Shown piece after piece: positions 8,141 through 16,885 of a stretch of DNA of 51,981 nucleotides. Both the position numbers and the translations under genes were made by a program. This DNA comes from Candidatus Sulfotelmatobacter sp. (lineage in GTDB: Bacteria > Acidobacteriota > Terriglobia > Terriglobales > Acidobacteriaceae). Every line of letters begins with the position of its first letter. Position 1 is the first letter of the stretch. The notes beneath the pieces are model-generated. The model saw nothing but the letters and a program-made list of their open reading frames with translations. It was not told where the DNA came from and made no database searches. The stretch spans positions 1-51,981 of the forward strand of contig JASHPH010000249.1 in the NCBI GenBank assembly GCA_030038255.1. The letters run 5' to 3'.

Positions 8141-8584
8141 ATGAGAGTCCGCTTTGGGATCTGCGTGCTCGGATTTCTTTCAGTCTGTCTTACGCCGTGC
8201 TTCGCGCACCACACGGCCGTGGTCGTCAACAAGGATAACGCGGTCGAGAATCTCACTTCCGCCCACCTCGCCAAGATTGTGCGCGGGGAAGTGAAGAAGT
8301 GGCCTGACGGAAGAAGAATCCTGCTGGTGCTGCACAACGATTCTGTCGGTGAAACTGAAACGCTGGAGCGGCTGAACAAGATGACCGCCGCGGAGTGGAG
8401 AGCGTTTGTCGCGGCCCACAAAGAGTCGATCCTCTTCGTCGCGACTGATGCCGATGTTCTGAAGGTGGTACAGTCCCAACCCGGCGCGATCGGCATGATC
8501 GACGTGCATTCCGTCGACAACACCATCAACGTGGTTCACGTCGATGGCAAACTGCCGATGGAATTCGGCTACCTGCCCCATTGA
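8141..8584 (+). CDS. Small secreted PstS-like (phosphate-binding-type) protein
   Basis: A 147-aa protein starting at ATG 8141, with a signal peptide (residues 1 to about 21, ending CFA|HH). The mature part (AVVVNKDNAVENLTSAHLAKIVRGEVKKWPDGRRI) matches the N-terminal lobe of PstS-type phosphate-binding proteins, and QSQPGAIGMIDVHSV matches their PGAIGY segment. It is about half the length of a true PstS, and no pstCAB genes are nearby. Such short periplasmic domains are common and mostly uncharacterised, so a direct role in phosphate uptake should not be assumed. An in-frame upstream extension to 8066 adds residues that do not look like a signal peptide. Confidence 0.8.
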   Translation: MRVRFGICVLGFLSVCLTPCFAHHTAVVVNKDNAVENLTSAHLAKIVRGEVKKWPDGRRILLVLHNDSVGETETLERLNKMTAAEWRAFVAAHKESILFVATDADVLKVVQSQPGAIGMIDVHSVDNTINVVHVDGKLPMEFGYLPH

Positions 8585-8588
8585 GACC

Positions 8589-8767
8589 TCATCCCGAAAG
8601 GCCCGCGTTTTAGGTAGACCCCCGACTTCAGTCGGGGGCGGCGAAGCCGCGGGCCGAGGGGTCTTCGGTGAAACGTCCGTTTGCGGGGGATCTTTCGCTC
8701 CCCCTCGCTCCGCTTGCCCCCGGCTAAAGCCGGGGGACTACGAAGAGCAGCTGCGCTCAGGATGACC
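8589..8767. repeat. REP/MITE-like palindromic repeat, copy A
   Basis: The element begins TCATCCCG and ends with the inverted match CAGGATGACC. It contains the hairpin CCCCCGACTTCAGTCGGGGG (8619-8638) and a second hairpin CCCCCGGCTAAAGCCGGGGG (8717-8736). Its left ~75 bases match copy C (35824-35975) almost exactly; the right half differs. It fills the gap between the PstS-like gene and the end of ribF. Confidence 0.8.
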
Positions 8768-8768
8768 T

Positions 8769-9731
8769 CTAAGAATCGTTTCGATGAGGATTGATCCGTC
8801 CCAGCAAGTGAAAGTATCGGCGTGCTTTCTTGACATCGTGGGCAATCTGCTCGCGTAGCGCGTCCACCGAAGGAAACTTGATCTCATCGCGCAGCCGCTC
8901 CAGGAAACAGATTTCGACCTCGGTCTCGGGCGTCAGTTCGAGAGGATGAAAATTGAGCAAGTGGGTCTCAACAGCAAACAGCTCGTGGCCGAACGTTGGA
9001 CGATTGCCCACGTTGGTGACGGAGTCAAAGCGCTCCGCTGCTACGCGTGTACAGCTGATGTAAACGCCGTCTCTCGGGACCAGTTCTTCGTAGCGCGACA
9101 AATTGATGGTCGGAACGGTGTATTTGGAGCCGTAGCCCCGACCGCGTCCCGGCGTGCCGAGAATGCAGAACGGGCGTGCCAGAAGGTGCCGCGCCCGGCT
9201 GACCCGGCCCTCGGCAAGAAGCCGCCGAATCTGGCTGCTCGACACAGTCTCGCCGCGAAGCTTCATCTCGGGATAAACCTTCACCTCGAATCCCATCTCG
9301 CGTCCAAATTCGGCGAGCAGTTTGGTGTCTCCTGCGGCCTTGTGTCCGAAGCGGAAGTTGTACCCCTCATGCACCTCGCGCGCACGCAGCTTCTTATGAA
9401 GAATCCGATCGGCGAATTGCCGCGGCGTCATCAGCGAAAGATCGCGTCCGAACGGGAGCAAGAGAACAGCATCGATGCCGGTCGCTTCGAGCAGGCGGAG
9501 CTTTTCCGGCGTTGGAGTGAGCAGCTTCAATCCGGAGTCTGGGCGCAGAATCCGCGCCGGATGCGGCTCAAACGTGACCGCTACTGCCTTGGTCCCAGCG
9601 GCGCGCGCTCGCGCAACGATCTCATGCAAGACGTGCGCGTGCGCCCGGTGCACGCCGTCAAAATTGCCCACGCTGACCAGCGTGGAGCCCCAGCCGGCCG
9701 GAACGTCGTCGAGCTTGTGGAAGACTTGCAT
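8769..9731 (-). CDS. ribF: Bifunctional riboflavin kinase / FMN adenylyltransferase
   Basis: A protein of about 320 aa that phosphorylates riboflavin to FMN and adenylates FMN to FAD. The N-terminal nucleotidyltransferase domain has VGNFDGVHRAHAHVL near residue 22, and SSSQIRRLLAEG closes it. The C-terminal flavokinase domain (from about residue 190) carries GRGRGYGSKYTVPTINL and RDGVYIS. The length is normal. I favour ATG 9731 (MQVFHKL); an in-frame TTG at 9746 cannot be excluded, since neither has a strong SD. It is last in the minus-strand run ygfZ-DUF1844-MBL-ribF. Confidence 0.93.
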   Translation of the reverse strand: MQVFHKLDDVPAGWGSTLVSVGNFDGVHRAHAHVLHEIVARARAAGTKAVAVTFEPHPARILRPDSGLKLLTPTPEKLRLLEATGIDAVLLLPFGRDLSLMTPRQFADRILHKKLRAREVHEGYNFRFGHKAAGDTKLLAEFGREMGFEVKVYPEMKLRGETVSSSQIRRLLAEGRVSRARHLLARPFCILGTPGRGRGYGSKYTVPTINLSRYEELVPRDGVYISCTRVAAERFDSVTNVGNRPTFGHELFAVETHLLNFHPLELTPETEVEICFLERLRDEIKFPSVDALREQIAHDVKKARRYFHLLGRINPHRNDS

Positions 9732-9861
9732 CGAAAACAAGACCAAACCGCCGAGATCGCCGAACCCGCGGAGAAAAGTTGGGGATGTTCTTTCGGCACA
9801 TCTCAGATCCCCAAATTTCTCGGCGCGCTCAGCGTCCTCGGCGGTTAATACCTTTTCCGCC

Positions 9862-10635
9862 CTAGACTTCGAACTCCAGCTTCAACCCGTCGTATGCCAG
9901 CCGCACGTGCCGCGGAAGCGTAGCATTTGTAGCTTCGTGGGGCAGATCGTGGCAAATGTGGGTGAAGAAGGCGCGCTTCGGTTTCACGCGTTCCACAATT
10001 TCGAGCGAGTTCTTCACGGTTGAGTGAGTCGGATGCGGCTTGTGCCGCAGCGCATCCAGAAACAGTACATCCAGCCCCTCGAGTTGGTGAAACGTCGACT
10101 CGGGAATTTCGCTGTGATCGGTGAGATACGCGGCCTCGCCGAAGCGATAGCCGTAGATCTGAGTCTCGCCATGAATCAGAATCAACGGGTCGAAGCGCAC
10201 TCCAAATACGTCCACCGGGCCGTCGATGGGCCGCAACTCCAACTGGGGTAAGCCGCCAAACTTGTAATCTCCTTCGAAAATGTAGGCGAACATGCGGCGC
10301 AGAAAGGCGGCGGCGTCGGGCCGGGCGTAGACTGGCAGCTTCTCCGGCTTGTGACGGTAGCTCAGCGGGCGCAGGTCATCGATGCCCAGGATGTGGTCGG
10401 CGTGGGTGTGAGTGTAGAGTACTGCGTCCACCCGCGAAATGTTCTCGCGGATCGCCTGCATGTAGAAATCCGGAGTGGTGTCAATGAGCACGACCTTGCC
10501 GTCGTACTCGATCATGATGGACGGGCGCGTGCGCCGGTCGTGGGGGTCGCTCGAATGGCAAACGGCGCAATTGCAACCGAGAGTGGGCACGCCCATCGAG
10601 GTCCCACTGCCCAGCACGGTGATTGTCGCTTTCAT
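9862..10635 (-). CDS. PhnP-like metallo-beta-lactamase-fold hydrolase
   Basis: A 257-aa cytoplasmic enzyme of the metallo-beta-lactamase fold. The zinc motif HTHADH is at residues 76-81, and the glycine-rich start VLGSGTSMGVPTLGC is followed by CNCAVC (Cys21, 23, 26), a Cys cluster seen in PhnP-type phosphodiesterases. The closing HSTVKNSLEIVERVKPKRAF and THICHD segments are also typical. PhnP cleaves cyclic ribose phosphates in phosphonate breakdown, but no phn genes are present, so a more general phosphodiesterase role is likely. It begins eight bases after the DUF1844 gene. Confidence 0.85.
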   Translation of the reverse strand: MKATITVLGSGTSMGVPTLGCNCAVCHSSDPHDRRTRPSIMIEYDGKVVLIDTTPDFYMQAIRENISRVDAVLYTHTHADHILGIDDLRPLSYRHKPEKLPVYARPDAAAFLRRMFAYIFEGDYKFGGLPQLELRPIDGPVDVFGVRFDPLILIHGETQIYGYRFGEAAYLTDHSEIPESTFHQLEGLDVLFLDALRHKPHPTHSTVKNSLEIVERVKPKRAFFTHICHDLPHEATNATLPRHVRLAYDGLKLEFEV

Positions 10636-10643
10636 CTTTCTCT

Positions 10644-11285
10644 TTAACGTCCGCTCGTTCCGGTAGCGGGTCCTGTCTGTGGTGGTCGCGTGAGGGCGTT
10701 GGTCACTTCGACGTATGCCATACGCAGCTCGTAAAGACTGTTTTGCAGGAAGTTGTCTTCACTTGGGGTGAGATTTCCCTTGGTCTTCTCCGCGATCAGG
10801 CTCAGCGTGTCGATGGTTTGCCGCGCTCCGATCATATCGACGCGAGGCTGTCCGCCCTGCTCGCGCATCAGCCCCAGTTGCAGCATCGCGGTCATATAGA
10901 GCGAAGCGAGGAAGCGTTCAAACGTCATTTCGAATTCTTTAGCCGAGTGCCCGCCGAGCTCGACTTGCGCATCGAGATCCTTGGACGACTGGCGATAGGC
11001 GGCCGCCTGCTCCTCCTGCTCTGCGCTCGTTGGCGGGGTGGGCATTTCGCGGTCGCTTGTGACCATCACGCTCGCGGACGATTGAGCCGCAGACTGTTCG
11101 GCGGAAGCGGCGCTCTTCGCGGCGACGTCAGCATCGGCTTTAGGGGGCTGAGCCTTGGCGGCAGGATTCTCCCGCACCTCCTCCTGCACATCTTCCTTGA
11201 CATCGGCCCGCAGCTCGCCGTCGGCGGTGAACAGCCGCCGGTCGGTTACCGTAAAGCCGGACTGCTCGTGTTTCTTCTCAGCCAT
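10644..11285 (-). CDS. DUF1844 protein
   Basis: A 213-aa cytoplasmic protein. The first ~110 residues are charged and Ala/Ser/Glu-rich, probably disordered. The C-terminal ~90 residues (FERFLASLYMTAMLQLGLM ... QTIDTLSLIAEKTKGNLTPSE) match DUF1844, a small helical domain of unknown function. ATG 11285 is preferred over an upstream in-frame start at 11318 because GGGGAAAG lies just before it. Likely cotranscribed with ygfZ upstream and the PhnP-like hydrolase downstream. Confidence 0.82.
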   Translation of the reverse strand: MAEKKHEQSGFTVTDRRLFTADGELRADVKEDVQEEVRENPAAKAQPPKADADVAAKSAASAEQSAAQSSASVMVTSDREMPTPPTSAEQEEQAAAYRQSSKDLDAQVELGGHSAKEFEMTFERFLASLYMTAMLQLGLMREQGGQPRVDMIGARQTIDTLSLIAEKTKGNLTPSEDNFLQNSLYELRMAYVEVTNALTRPPQTGPATGTSGR

Positions 11286-11369
11286 AGTTCTTTCCCCACA
11301 AATCTCGTCTCTGCCCAACTTCCGTGAACCTGTTCCGCGAACCCGGAGCGGCGTCGGCAGATGCTCTCG

Positions 11370-12512
11370 TTACGCCCGGTGACGTTCGAGGGGCTCTTCT
11401 TCGCGAGCGGATTCCTGCGCCAAACGCGAAAGGTCGAACGGCAACTGGGTCACAGTCGCTGGCTGGCCCCCAATGGAGACCTGTCGTCCCGGCGTGCCCG
11501 CTTCTCGGCGGATGTAGCCCAGGGCAAGAGTCTGTGCCTCTCCTGCGATCTCCAGATCGGTCACGCTGGTGATTTCGCCGACTTCTTTTTCAGCGGCCAC
11601 AATCTTCGCGCCCGCCGCGATCTGCGCTGCGCCGTTCAGCACAAACCCGGTGAACTTCCGGTGCACGGCTCCGCGAGAACGAATGCGCTCCACGATCTCC
11701 TGCCCAACATAGCATCCTTTGTTGAAATTCAAAGCCCGCGCCTGCTCGGTTTCCTGCGGAAGATCGCGCTCGCGAATATCAACGCCATAAAGCGGAATTC
11801 CCGAGACGATGCGCTGCAATTCGAGCGCCTCAAAACCAACCGGAGCGGCGCCGGCCGCGACCAGTGCGTCCCACAACGGCCTTACGTGCGCGGGCGCGAG
11901 CCAGATTTCGTAGGACTCGGTGACATTGTCGCCACGCACGATGGTGCAGGTGAGGCAGCCACAATCGCAGTCACACTGGATCTCGTGAAACTGCAACGGC
12001 TGCAAGTCGGGAAACTTAATTCCTGCGTTCTCGAGCATCGAGTGCGCCGTCGGACCGGCAATCCCCAGGGCCGTAAGTTCGTCGCTTAAGTTCTTGACCT
12101 CAACATCATCCATGATGATGTAGTGATCGAAGGTGGCCAGAATTTTGTCCAACTGGCTCCGATCGGTGTCGACCAGTATTGAACTAGAGACGCCAGATTC
12201 GCCGCGATTGTAGGCGTAAAGATCACCCAGGATGTGCCCCTGCGGATTGAGCAGGAAAGCGTAGACGCCGTGCCCCGCAGCCAGATCGCGGATATTGTTG
12301 GTGACCATCCCGTTCAGCCAGCGCACCCGATCCCCGCCCGTCAGCGAGACCTTCGCGCGAAAGCCGAGGTCGTAGACTCCGCATGCGGTGTTCAAATGGG
12401 CCCATTCCTTCTGAGAGTCGCCGAAGTTGGCAGCCGTGGTCGCGCCGCGATATTCGCCGACACGGATTGCGCCTAAACCCTGGCCGTTCTGCTGGAGTGC
12501 GGTCAGCCCCAT
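11370..12512 (-). CDS. ygfZ: YgfZ/GcvT-type folate-binding protein
   Basis: A 380-aa protein of the GcvT superfamily. YgfZ uses tetrahydrofolate to help build or repair iron-sulfur clusters in enzymes such as MiaB. The diagnostic motif KGCYVGQEIVERIRSRG, near residue 255, is intact including its conserved Cys. An insertion with several Cys residues (CDCDCGCLTC, around residue 175) stands out and is not part of the usual motif. The start lies 41 bases from the divergent dehydrogenase gene, so both promoters share that short interval. Confidence 0.88.
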   Translation of the reverse strand: MGLTALQQNGQGLGAIRVGEYRGATTAANFGDSQKEWAHLNTACGVYDLGFRAKVSLTGGDRVRWLNGMVTNNIRDLAAGHGVYAFLLNPQGHILGDLYAYNRGESGVSSSILVDTDRSQLDKILATFDHYIIMDDVEVKNLSDELTALGIAGPTAHSMLENAGIKFPDLQPLQFHEIQCDCDCGCLTCTIVRGDNVTESYEIWLAPAHVRPLWDALVAAGAAPVGFEALELQRIVSGIPLYGVDIRERDLPQETEQARALNFNKGCYVGQEIVERIRSRGAVHRKFTGFVLNGAAQIAAGAKIVAAEKEVGEITSVTDLEIAGEAQTLALGYIRREAGTPGRQVSIGGQPATVTQLPFDLSRLAQESAREEEPLERHRA

Positions 12513-12553
12513 AGCGGTAGTTCGATTATAGCGATTGTGTTACCTTTCCTGCC

Positions 12554-13669
12554 GTGAGCTCGACAAAGAAGGAAAAAAAGCAAGCGCCAAGCCCAAGGAA
12601 CGAAGGCAAGAAGCGCGTCGCCGTTATTCCGGGCGACGGGATCGGCCAGGAAGTTATCCCGCAGGCGGTCAAGGTCATTCAGGCCACGGGCGCGAATGTC
12701 GAACTGACGGAATTCGACTGGGGCGCCGACCGCTATCTCCGCGACGGGACGACCGTTCCCGCCGACGGCTTCGCCATGCTAGCCCGCGACTTCGACGCCA
12801 TACTTGTTGGCGCCTTCGGCGATCCACGTGTGAAGACGAACATTCATGCCAAGGAGATTCTGCTGGGCATGCGCTTCAAAATGGATCTCTACGCCAACGT
12901 CCGCCCGGTTCGCCTGCTCGACGCGGCGCTCTGCCCCCTGAAAGGAGTCGAGCCGAAAGACGTGGACTTTGTCGTCCTCCGCGAAAATACCGAAGGTGTC
13001 TATACCGATGCTGGAGGGGTCTTCAAGGGGGGAACTCCCGACGAAATCGCCACCCAGGAAGACATCAACACGCGCAAGGGCGTAGAGCGCATCATCCGCT
13101 ACGCGTTCCAATATTGTGAGCAACACACCAAGCTCGATGGCTCACCATGCAAGACCGTGCTGATGTGCGACAAGTCGAACGCTATGACCCATGCCGGCGG
13201 CTTGTGGCAGCGCGTGTTCAAAGAGGTCAGCGGGGAATACCCGCACATCACCGCGCAACACATGTACGTCGACGCGCTTTGCATGCAGATGGTGCGCGAT
13301 CCGCGCCAGTTCGACGTCATCGTAACGAACAACATGTTTGGCGACATCATCACCGACCTCGCTGCCGGCCTGCAGGGAGGCTTGGGCATGGCGGCCAGCG
13401 GCAACATTCATCCCGGCAGAACGTCGATGTTCGAGCCGGTGCACGGCTCGGCCCCGCCGATCGCAGGAAAGAATGTGGCGAATCCCTTTGGCGCGATCCT
13501 GACCGCAGCGATGATGCTGCGGCATCTGGAATTTGAGAAAGAGGCAGGGAAAATCGAAGCGGCGGTCCTCGCAGCCGTTCGCGAGAAGAAGACCACACAG
13601 GATATCGGCGGGAAGCTGGGGACGAAGGAAGCGGCGGAGTGGGTGGCCTTACGAGTCGGCCAAGGATGA
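12554..13669 (+). CDS. Isocitrate/isopropylmalate dehydrogenase family enzyme
   Basis: A 371-aa NAD(P)-dependent beta-decarboxylating dehydrogenase. It shows [17 protein letters not shown] near residue 22, the substrate-arginine region [28 protein letters not shown], and the nucleotide/metal segment ending [19 protein letters not shown]. Length and these motifs fit 3-isopropylmalate dehydrogenase (leucine synthesis), but the RENTEG loop also fits isocitrate and homoisocitrate enzymes, and no leuACD genes are next to it, so the substrate is left open. The start is GTG 12554; no clear SD is visible. The first ~20 residues are Lys-rich. Confidence 0.85.
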   Translation: MSSTKKEKKQAPSPRNEGKKRVAVIPGDGIGQEVIPQAVKVIQATGANVELTEFDWGADRYLRDGTTVPADGFAMLARDFDAILVGAFGDPRVKTNIHAKEILLGMRFKMDLYANVRPVRLLDAALCPLKGVEPKDVDFVVLRENTEGVYTDAGGVFKGGTPDEIATQEDINTRKGVERIIRYAFQYCEQHTKLDGSPCKTVLMCDKSNAMTHAGGLWQRVFKEVSGEYPHITAQHMYVDALCMQMVRDPRQFDVIVTNNMFGDIITDLAAGLQGGLGMAASGNIHPGRTSMFEPVHGSAPPIAGKNVANPFGAILTAAMMLRHLEFEKEAGKIEAAVLAAVREKKTTQDIGGKLGTKEAAEWVALRVGQG

Positions 13670-13687
13670 ACGTCGGGCTCGCGACAG

Positions 13688-13693
13688 TATAGA
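13688..13693 (+). promoter_or_regulatory. -10-like box 10 nt before the start codon
   Basis: TATAGA ends at 13693 and the ATG begins at 13703, so a transcript from it would have almost no leader. No good -35 is seen. The geometry matches 34701-34706 and 44887-44892. Confidence 0.25.
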
Positions 13694-13702
13694 CTCAAAG
13701 CA

Positions 13703-15328
13703 ATGACTTCCTCGCGTAAGACTGCGTTCCTTTGCCGCCTGCGGCTGGCGGCAATCTTTTTTCTGGTCTTGTGCGCTGTAGCCTGCGCGGTACTCTGCGC
13801 TAGCCAGGTTTCAGAGGCGCAGACGGCGGCCGCGCAGCAGTCACCATCGACTCAACCGTCCAATACCGCTCCCTCGCCGCAGCCTTCTCTGTCATCAAAA
13901 GAAGATGAAGAAGTCAAAATCACTCCGCAGCAGGCTCAGGAACTTTTCCACTCCGTCGATGAAATCCTCGAATTCGACAGCCGGCAGACCGGCCTGCCCA
14001 TCAAGCGCGAAGTGAAGCGCCGGCTGACCAGCCGCGACGAGGTCGTCTCCTACCTCACTAAGCACGTCAACGATGAAGATACGAAGCGGCTCCGGCGATC
14101 GGAACTGGTGCTCAAGAAATTTGGCCTCCTGCCGCGCGACTTCAATCTTGAAACCTTTCTGGTCGCAATTCTGCGCGAGGAAATTGCCGGCTACTACGAT
14201 CCCAAAACCAAAACCGTGAATCTGCTCGACTGGGTGCCCATCCAGGAACAGGAGCCGGTGATGGCGCACGAATTGACTCACGCCCTGCAGGACCAGTCTG
14301 TCGGTCTGCAGAAGTGGATGAGGAAGGGCGAAAAGGATCTGGCCGAGATGAGAAGAGAGCCCACGCCGACAGATATTGAAAACGACGAAATGGACAACGC
14401 GCGCGAGGCCGTGGTCGAGGGCCAGGCCCAGGCCATGATGTTCCAGTACGCGATAGCCCCAACCGGGCACACGCTGACCGATTCGCCGGCATTAGTCGAG
14501 GCCATGGTTGAGGAAAGCTTGAGCGGTTCACCCAGCACGAGAGTGTTCAACGAAGCACCTATTTTCATGAAGGAGTCGCTGACCTTCCCCTACAGCTACG
14601 GCATGGAATTCGTCGTCAAGCTCATGGAGAAAGGCGGCAAGGAAAAGGCGTTTGCGTCATTGCTGCAGAATCCTCCTCATACCACGCGGCAGATCATGCA
14701 ACCGGAGACGTATCTTTCGGGTGAAAAGATCGAGCCCATGTCCGTGCCCGATTTCAAGCGCGACTTCAAGGACTACCAGAAGTTCGACATTGGCGCGATG
14801 GGCGAGTTCGATGTCGCCGTGCTGGTCGAACAATATGCTGGCAAGCCGCTTTCCAAGCGGCTCTATCCGGAGTGGCGCGGAGGATATTACTACGCAGTGA
14901 GGCCGAAGCAGAATACTGGTTCAGATGTGACCACGACCGGCCCGCTGGGACTGCTGTATGTTTCACGCTGGTCAAGTGCGGAAAAGGCGTCTGAGTTTGC
15001 CGACATCTATGCGCGCTCGTTGCAACAGCGCTACCAGAAAGTGCAGCCTGTTGGCGATTCTCCGTTGTCGGATCCGCCGGGCCCGCAAGAACAAGCCTCG
15101 CAAGAAAATTCGGAGAAGTCAGCGAAGTCAGCAAAGTCGGTGGAGAATCCCGAGTTCAAGATTGATCTGCTCAAAGGCCGCCACGTGTGGACCACCGAAG
15201 ATGGCGCGGTCGTAATCGAAGAGCAAGGCGACACCGTTTTCGTGAGCGAGAGCCTGGACGCAGCCACGACCGCAGCGCTGGAGAAAGAAGTGTTCGCTTC
15301 TGCAGCAGCTGCATCGGCCGCGAAGTAG
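13703..15328 (+). CDS. Secreted HExxH zinc-metalloprotease-like protein
   Basis: A 541-aa protein with a long N-terminal hydrophobic segment (about residues 10-35) that is a signal peptide or anchor, then a Gln/Pro/Ser-rich linker. The central motif VMAHELTHALQDQ near residue 190 is a classic HExxH zinc site, and REAVVEGQAQAMMFQY about 45 residues later could supply the third ligand, a Glu, as in gluzincin peptidases. The C-terminal third has no recognised domain and contains a low-complexity segment (SEKSAKSAKSVE). The exact family is unknown to me; a protease role is inference from the motif. It abuts the convergent aspartic protease gene with no bases between stop codons. Confidence 0.75.
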   Translation: MTSSRKTAFLCRLRLAAIFFLVLCAVACAVLCASQVSEAQTAAAQQSPSTQPSNTAPSPQPSLSSKEDEEVKITPQQAQELFHSVDEILEFDSRQTGLPIKREVKRRLTSRDEVVSYLTKHVNDEDTKRLRRSELVLKKFGLLPRDFNLETFLVAILREEIAGYYDPKTKTVNLLDWVPIQEQEPVMAHELTHALQDQSVGLQKWMRKGEKDLAEMRREPTPTDIENDEMDNAREAVVEGQAQAMMFQYAIAPTGHTLTDSPALVEAMVEESLSGSPSTRVFNEAPIFMKESLTFPYSYGMEFVVKLMEKGGKEKAFASLLQNPPHTTRQIMQPETYLSGEKIEPMSVPDFKRDFKDYQKFDIGAMGEFDVAVLVEQYAGKPLSKRLYPEWRGGYYYAVRPKQNTGSDVTTTGPLGLLYVSRWSSAEKASEFADIYARSLQQRYQKVQPVGDSPLSDPPGPQEQASQENSEKSAKSAKSVENPEFKIDLLKGRHVWTTEDGAVVIEEQGDTVFVSESLDAATTAALEKEVFASAAAASAAK

Positions 15329-16591
15329 CTATTTCTTCTTTTTCGTGTCACTGTCGTCCGGTAGCTCCGCGAGGAAGTGCCGCACGCTGGCGGCAACCAC
15401 AACCTGCTTCCCATCGTGTTCAATCGTCAATTTGCGTTCCTGTCGCGGCACTCCGCCCAGCATGGACCACACTTCCCCCATGGTCTCGCCTTGCACGGGG
15501 ATGTCGTCGACTGCGACGAGATGATCGCCGGGTTGCACGCCCTCAGGTCCGCTCGGCACCGACGGCTTTCCATCGAAGTCGGCAACGCCCAGAATGGTGA
15601 ACTTTCCGTCGTACTCCGCGTGTAAGATGAGCCCGATTACGTCGAAGTCAGGAAAGTTGAACAGGCGTCCGATGTCGAAATAAACCGTCGAGTGCGCGTA
15701 ATCGATCCCCACGCGATAGTTTTGCAAAGCCTCCGAGCCCAACAGCCCCGCGCCCGCTACGTCTACAACTCTCCCGGGCACCTCCATCCTGTCTTTCGCC
15801 AATGGCACAACAGCCACGTTGGTCAGAAACAGCGGGCCAAACTGCAAGCGATCAAGCCGCATTACCCTGCACTTGGTGCCTCCCACATTCACCGGGCCCA
15901 CGGCGCCGGTCATGTGCGGCCAATCCGGGTGCGCGGTTGCGAGCGCTCCAAATAAATCGGCCGACAGCGAACTCATCGGCGATCCTAGGTCGAGCTCCAG
16001 ATCATACTTCTTGTTGTCGATCTTGCTGGGCACAGTGATCACGCCCGTGTCGGGATTGATCTGCACCTTTGCAGGCACCCCGTTAAAGTGAATGCTTCCC
16101 GGCGTGCCGATCGTGAGTTTTCGCCCGGGAAAATCGATGAGCACATCGTAGTGTCGCAGTACGCTCGCGGGAAGGTTCATCTCGGCTTTGACCCCGGGGA
16201 TCACCACCTTCGTATCGGGGTAATCGAAATCCGGCCAGATTGGAACACCCGCACCCTTCACGCCATCGAACGAGATCTCCATATCGCCGATGATAATTCC
16301 CGTAGGCGCTTGCGCCCAACACGGTCCCGCGCACGTAACGCGCCCGCTTACGGTTGCAATGTGCCACGATTCGAAGAGGTTTGGATCGCCGGTGTCAATC
16401 CAGGCGCGGACCCGTTCTATAGTGCCGTTCAGCGTAGGGACGCCGACGTTGATGATCACCCGCTTGTGATCAATGACGGCAGGAACGGTGACGACCTTGC
16501 CTTCGGGCGGAGGCGCATGCTTGTTTTTGTCCTGCGCACGACCCAGACCGCAGAGCAATAGCAGAATTCCAACCGCGAAACAGAACCTCAT
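15329..16591 (-). CDS. Secreted retropepsin-like aspartic protease with PDZ domain
   Basis: A 420-aa protein starting at ATG 16591 with a signal peptide (MRFCFAVGILLLLCGLGRAQ). It has two aspartic-protease half-sites: WIDTGDPN near residue 60 and LELDLGSPMSS near residue 195, the repeated-lobe layout of pepsin-like secreted bacterial proteases. A PDZ domain follows at about 335-410 (PEGVQPGDHLVAVDDIPVQG), which binds C-terminal peptides. The protein ends in a Lys run (DTKKKK). A longer in-frame start to 16690 would add Arg/Pro-rich residues partly encoded by repeat copy B and is rejected. Confidence 0.82.
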   Translation of the reverse strand: MRFCFAVGILLLLCGLGRAQDKNKHAPPPEGKVVTVPAVIDHKRVIINVGVPTLNGTIERVRAWIDTGDPNLFESWHIATVSGRVTCAGPCWAQAPTGIIIGDMEISFDGVKGAGVPIWPDFDYPDTKVVIPGVKAEMNLPASVLRHYDVLIDFPGRKLTIGTPGSIHFNGVPAKVQINPDTGVITVPSKIDNKKYDLELDLGSPMSSLSADLFGALATAHPDWPHMTGAVGPVNVGGTKCRVMRLDRLQFGPLFLTNVAVVPLAKDRMEVPGRVVDVAGAGLLGSEALQNYRVGIDYAHSTVYFDIGRLFNFPDFDVIGLILHAEYDGKFTILGVADFDGKPSVPSGPEGVQPGDHLVAVDDIPVQGETMGEVWSMLGGVPRQERKLTIEHDGKQVVVAASVRHFLAELPDDSDTKKKK

Positions 16592-16634
16592 ACCAAAAAT
16601 TGTAGCCTTCGGAGGGATTCTTCTGCGAGGCGTT

Positions 16635-16747
16635 CGTCCCGAGCGGGGCCGTTTTTCAGGCGGAGCGAGAGATCTCGCGCGGGGTGCCAAAGAGATGCAC
16701 GCGAGATCCCTCGGCCCGCTGGTGAAGGCGCAGGCCTTCGGGATGAC
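16635..16747. repeat. REP/MITE-like palindromic repeat, copy B (inverted, short form)
   Basis: The reverse complement starts CGTCATCCCGAAGGCCTGCG and ends with GCTCGGGACG, matching copy C, but lacks the internal CCCCCGACTTCAGTCGGGGG hairpin present in copies A and C. Its own inverted arms are GCGAGATC segments around 16672 and 16700. It lies between the aspartic protease start and mtnP; apart from this and a -10-like box the interval 16592-16885 holds no gene. Confidence 0.75.
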
Positions 16748-16837
16748 GCAAACGGTAGGGATGAAGATACGGGCCAGAATTCAAACTGGCCAGTGCCGGC
16801 GATCCGTATCACAAGGACCGCCGAAATTTCCCTCCTG

Positions 16838-16843
16838 TATAAT
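16838..16843 (+). promoter_or_regulatory. -10 box for mtnP
   Basis: A perfect TATAAT at 16838-16843, with TG directly before it, would start transcription near 16850, about 36 bases before the mtnP start. No convincing -35 is visible 16-18 bases upstream. Confidence 0.35.
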
Positions 16844-16885
16844 CACGAGTTTGACTTGTGGGCGCGGACGCGTCCGGGAGGGTGA

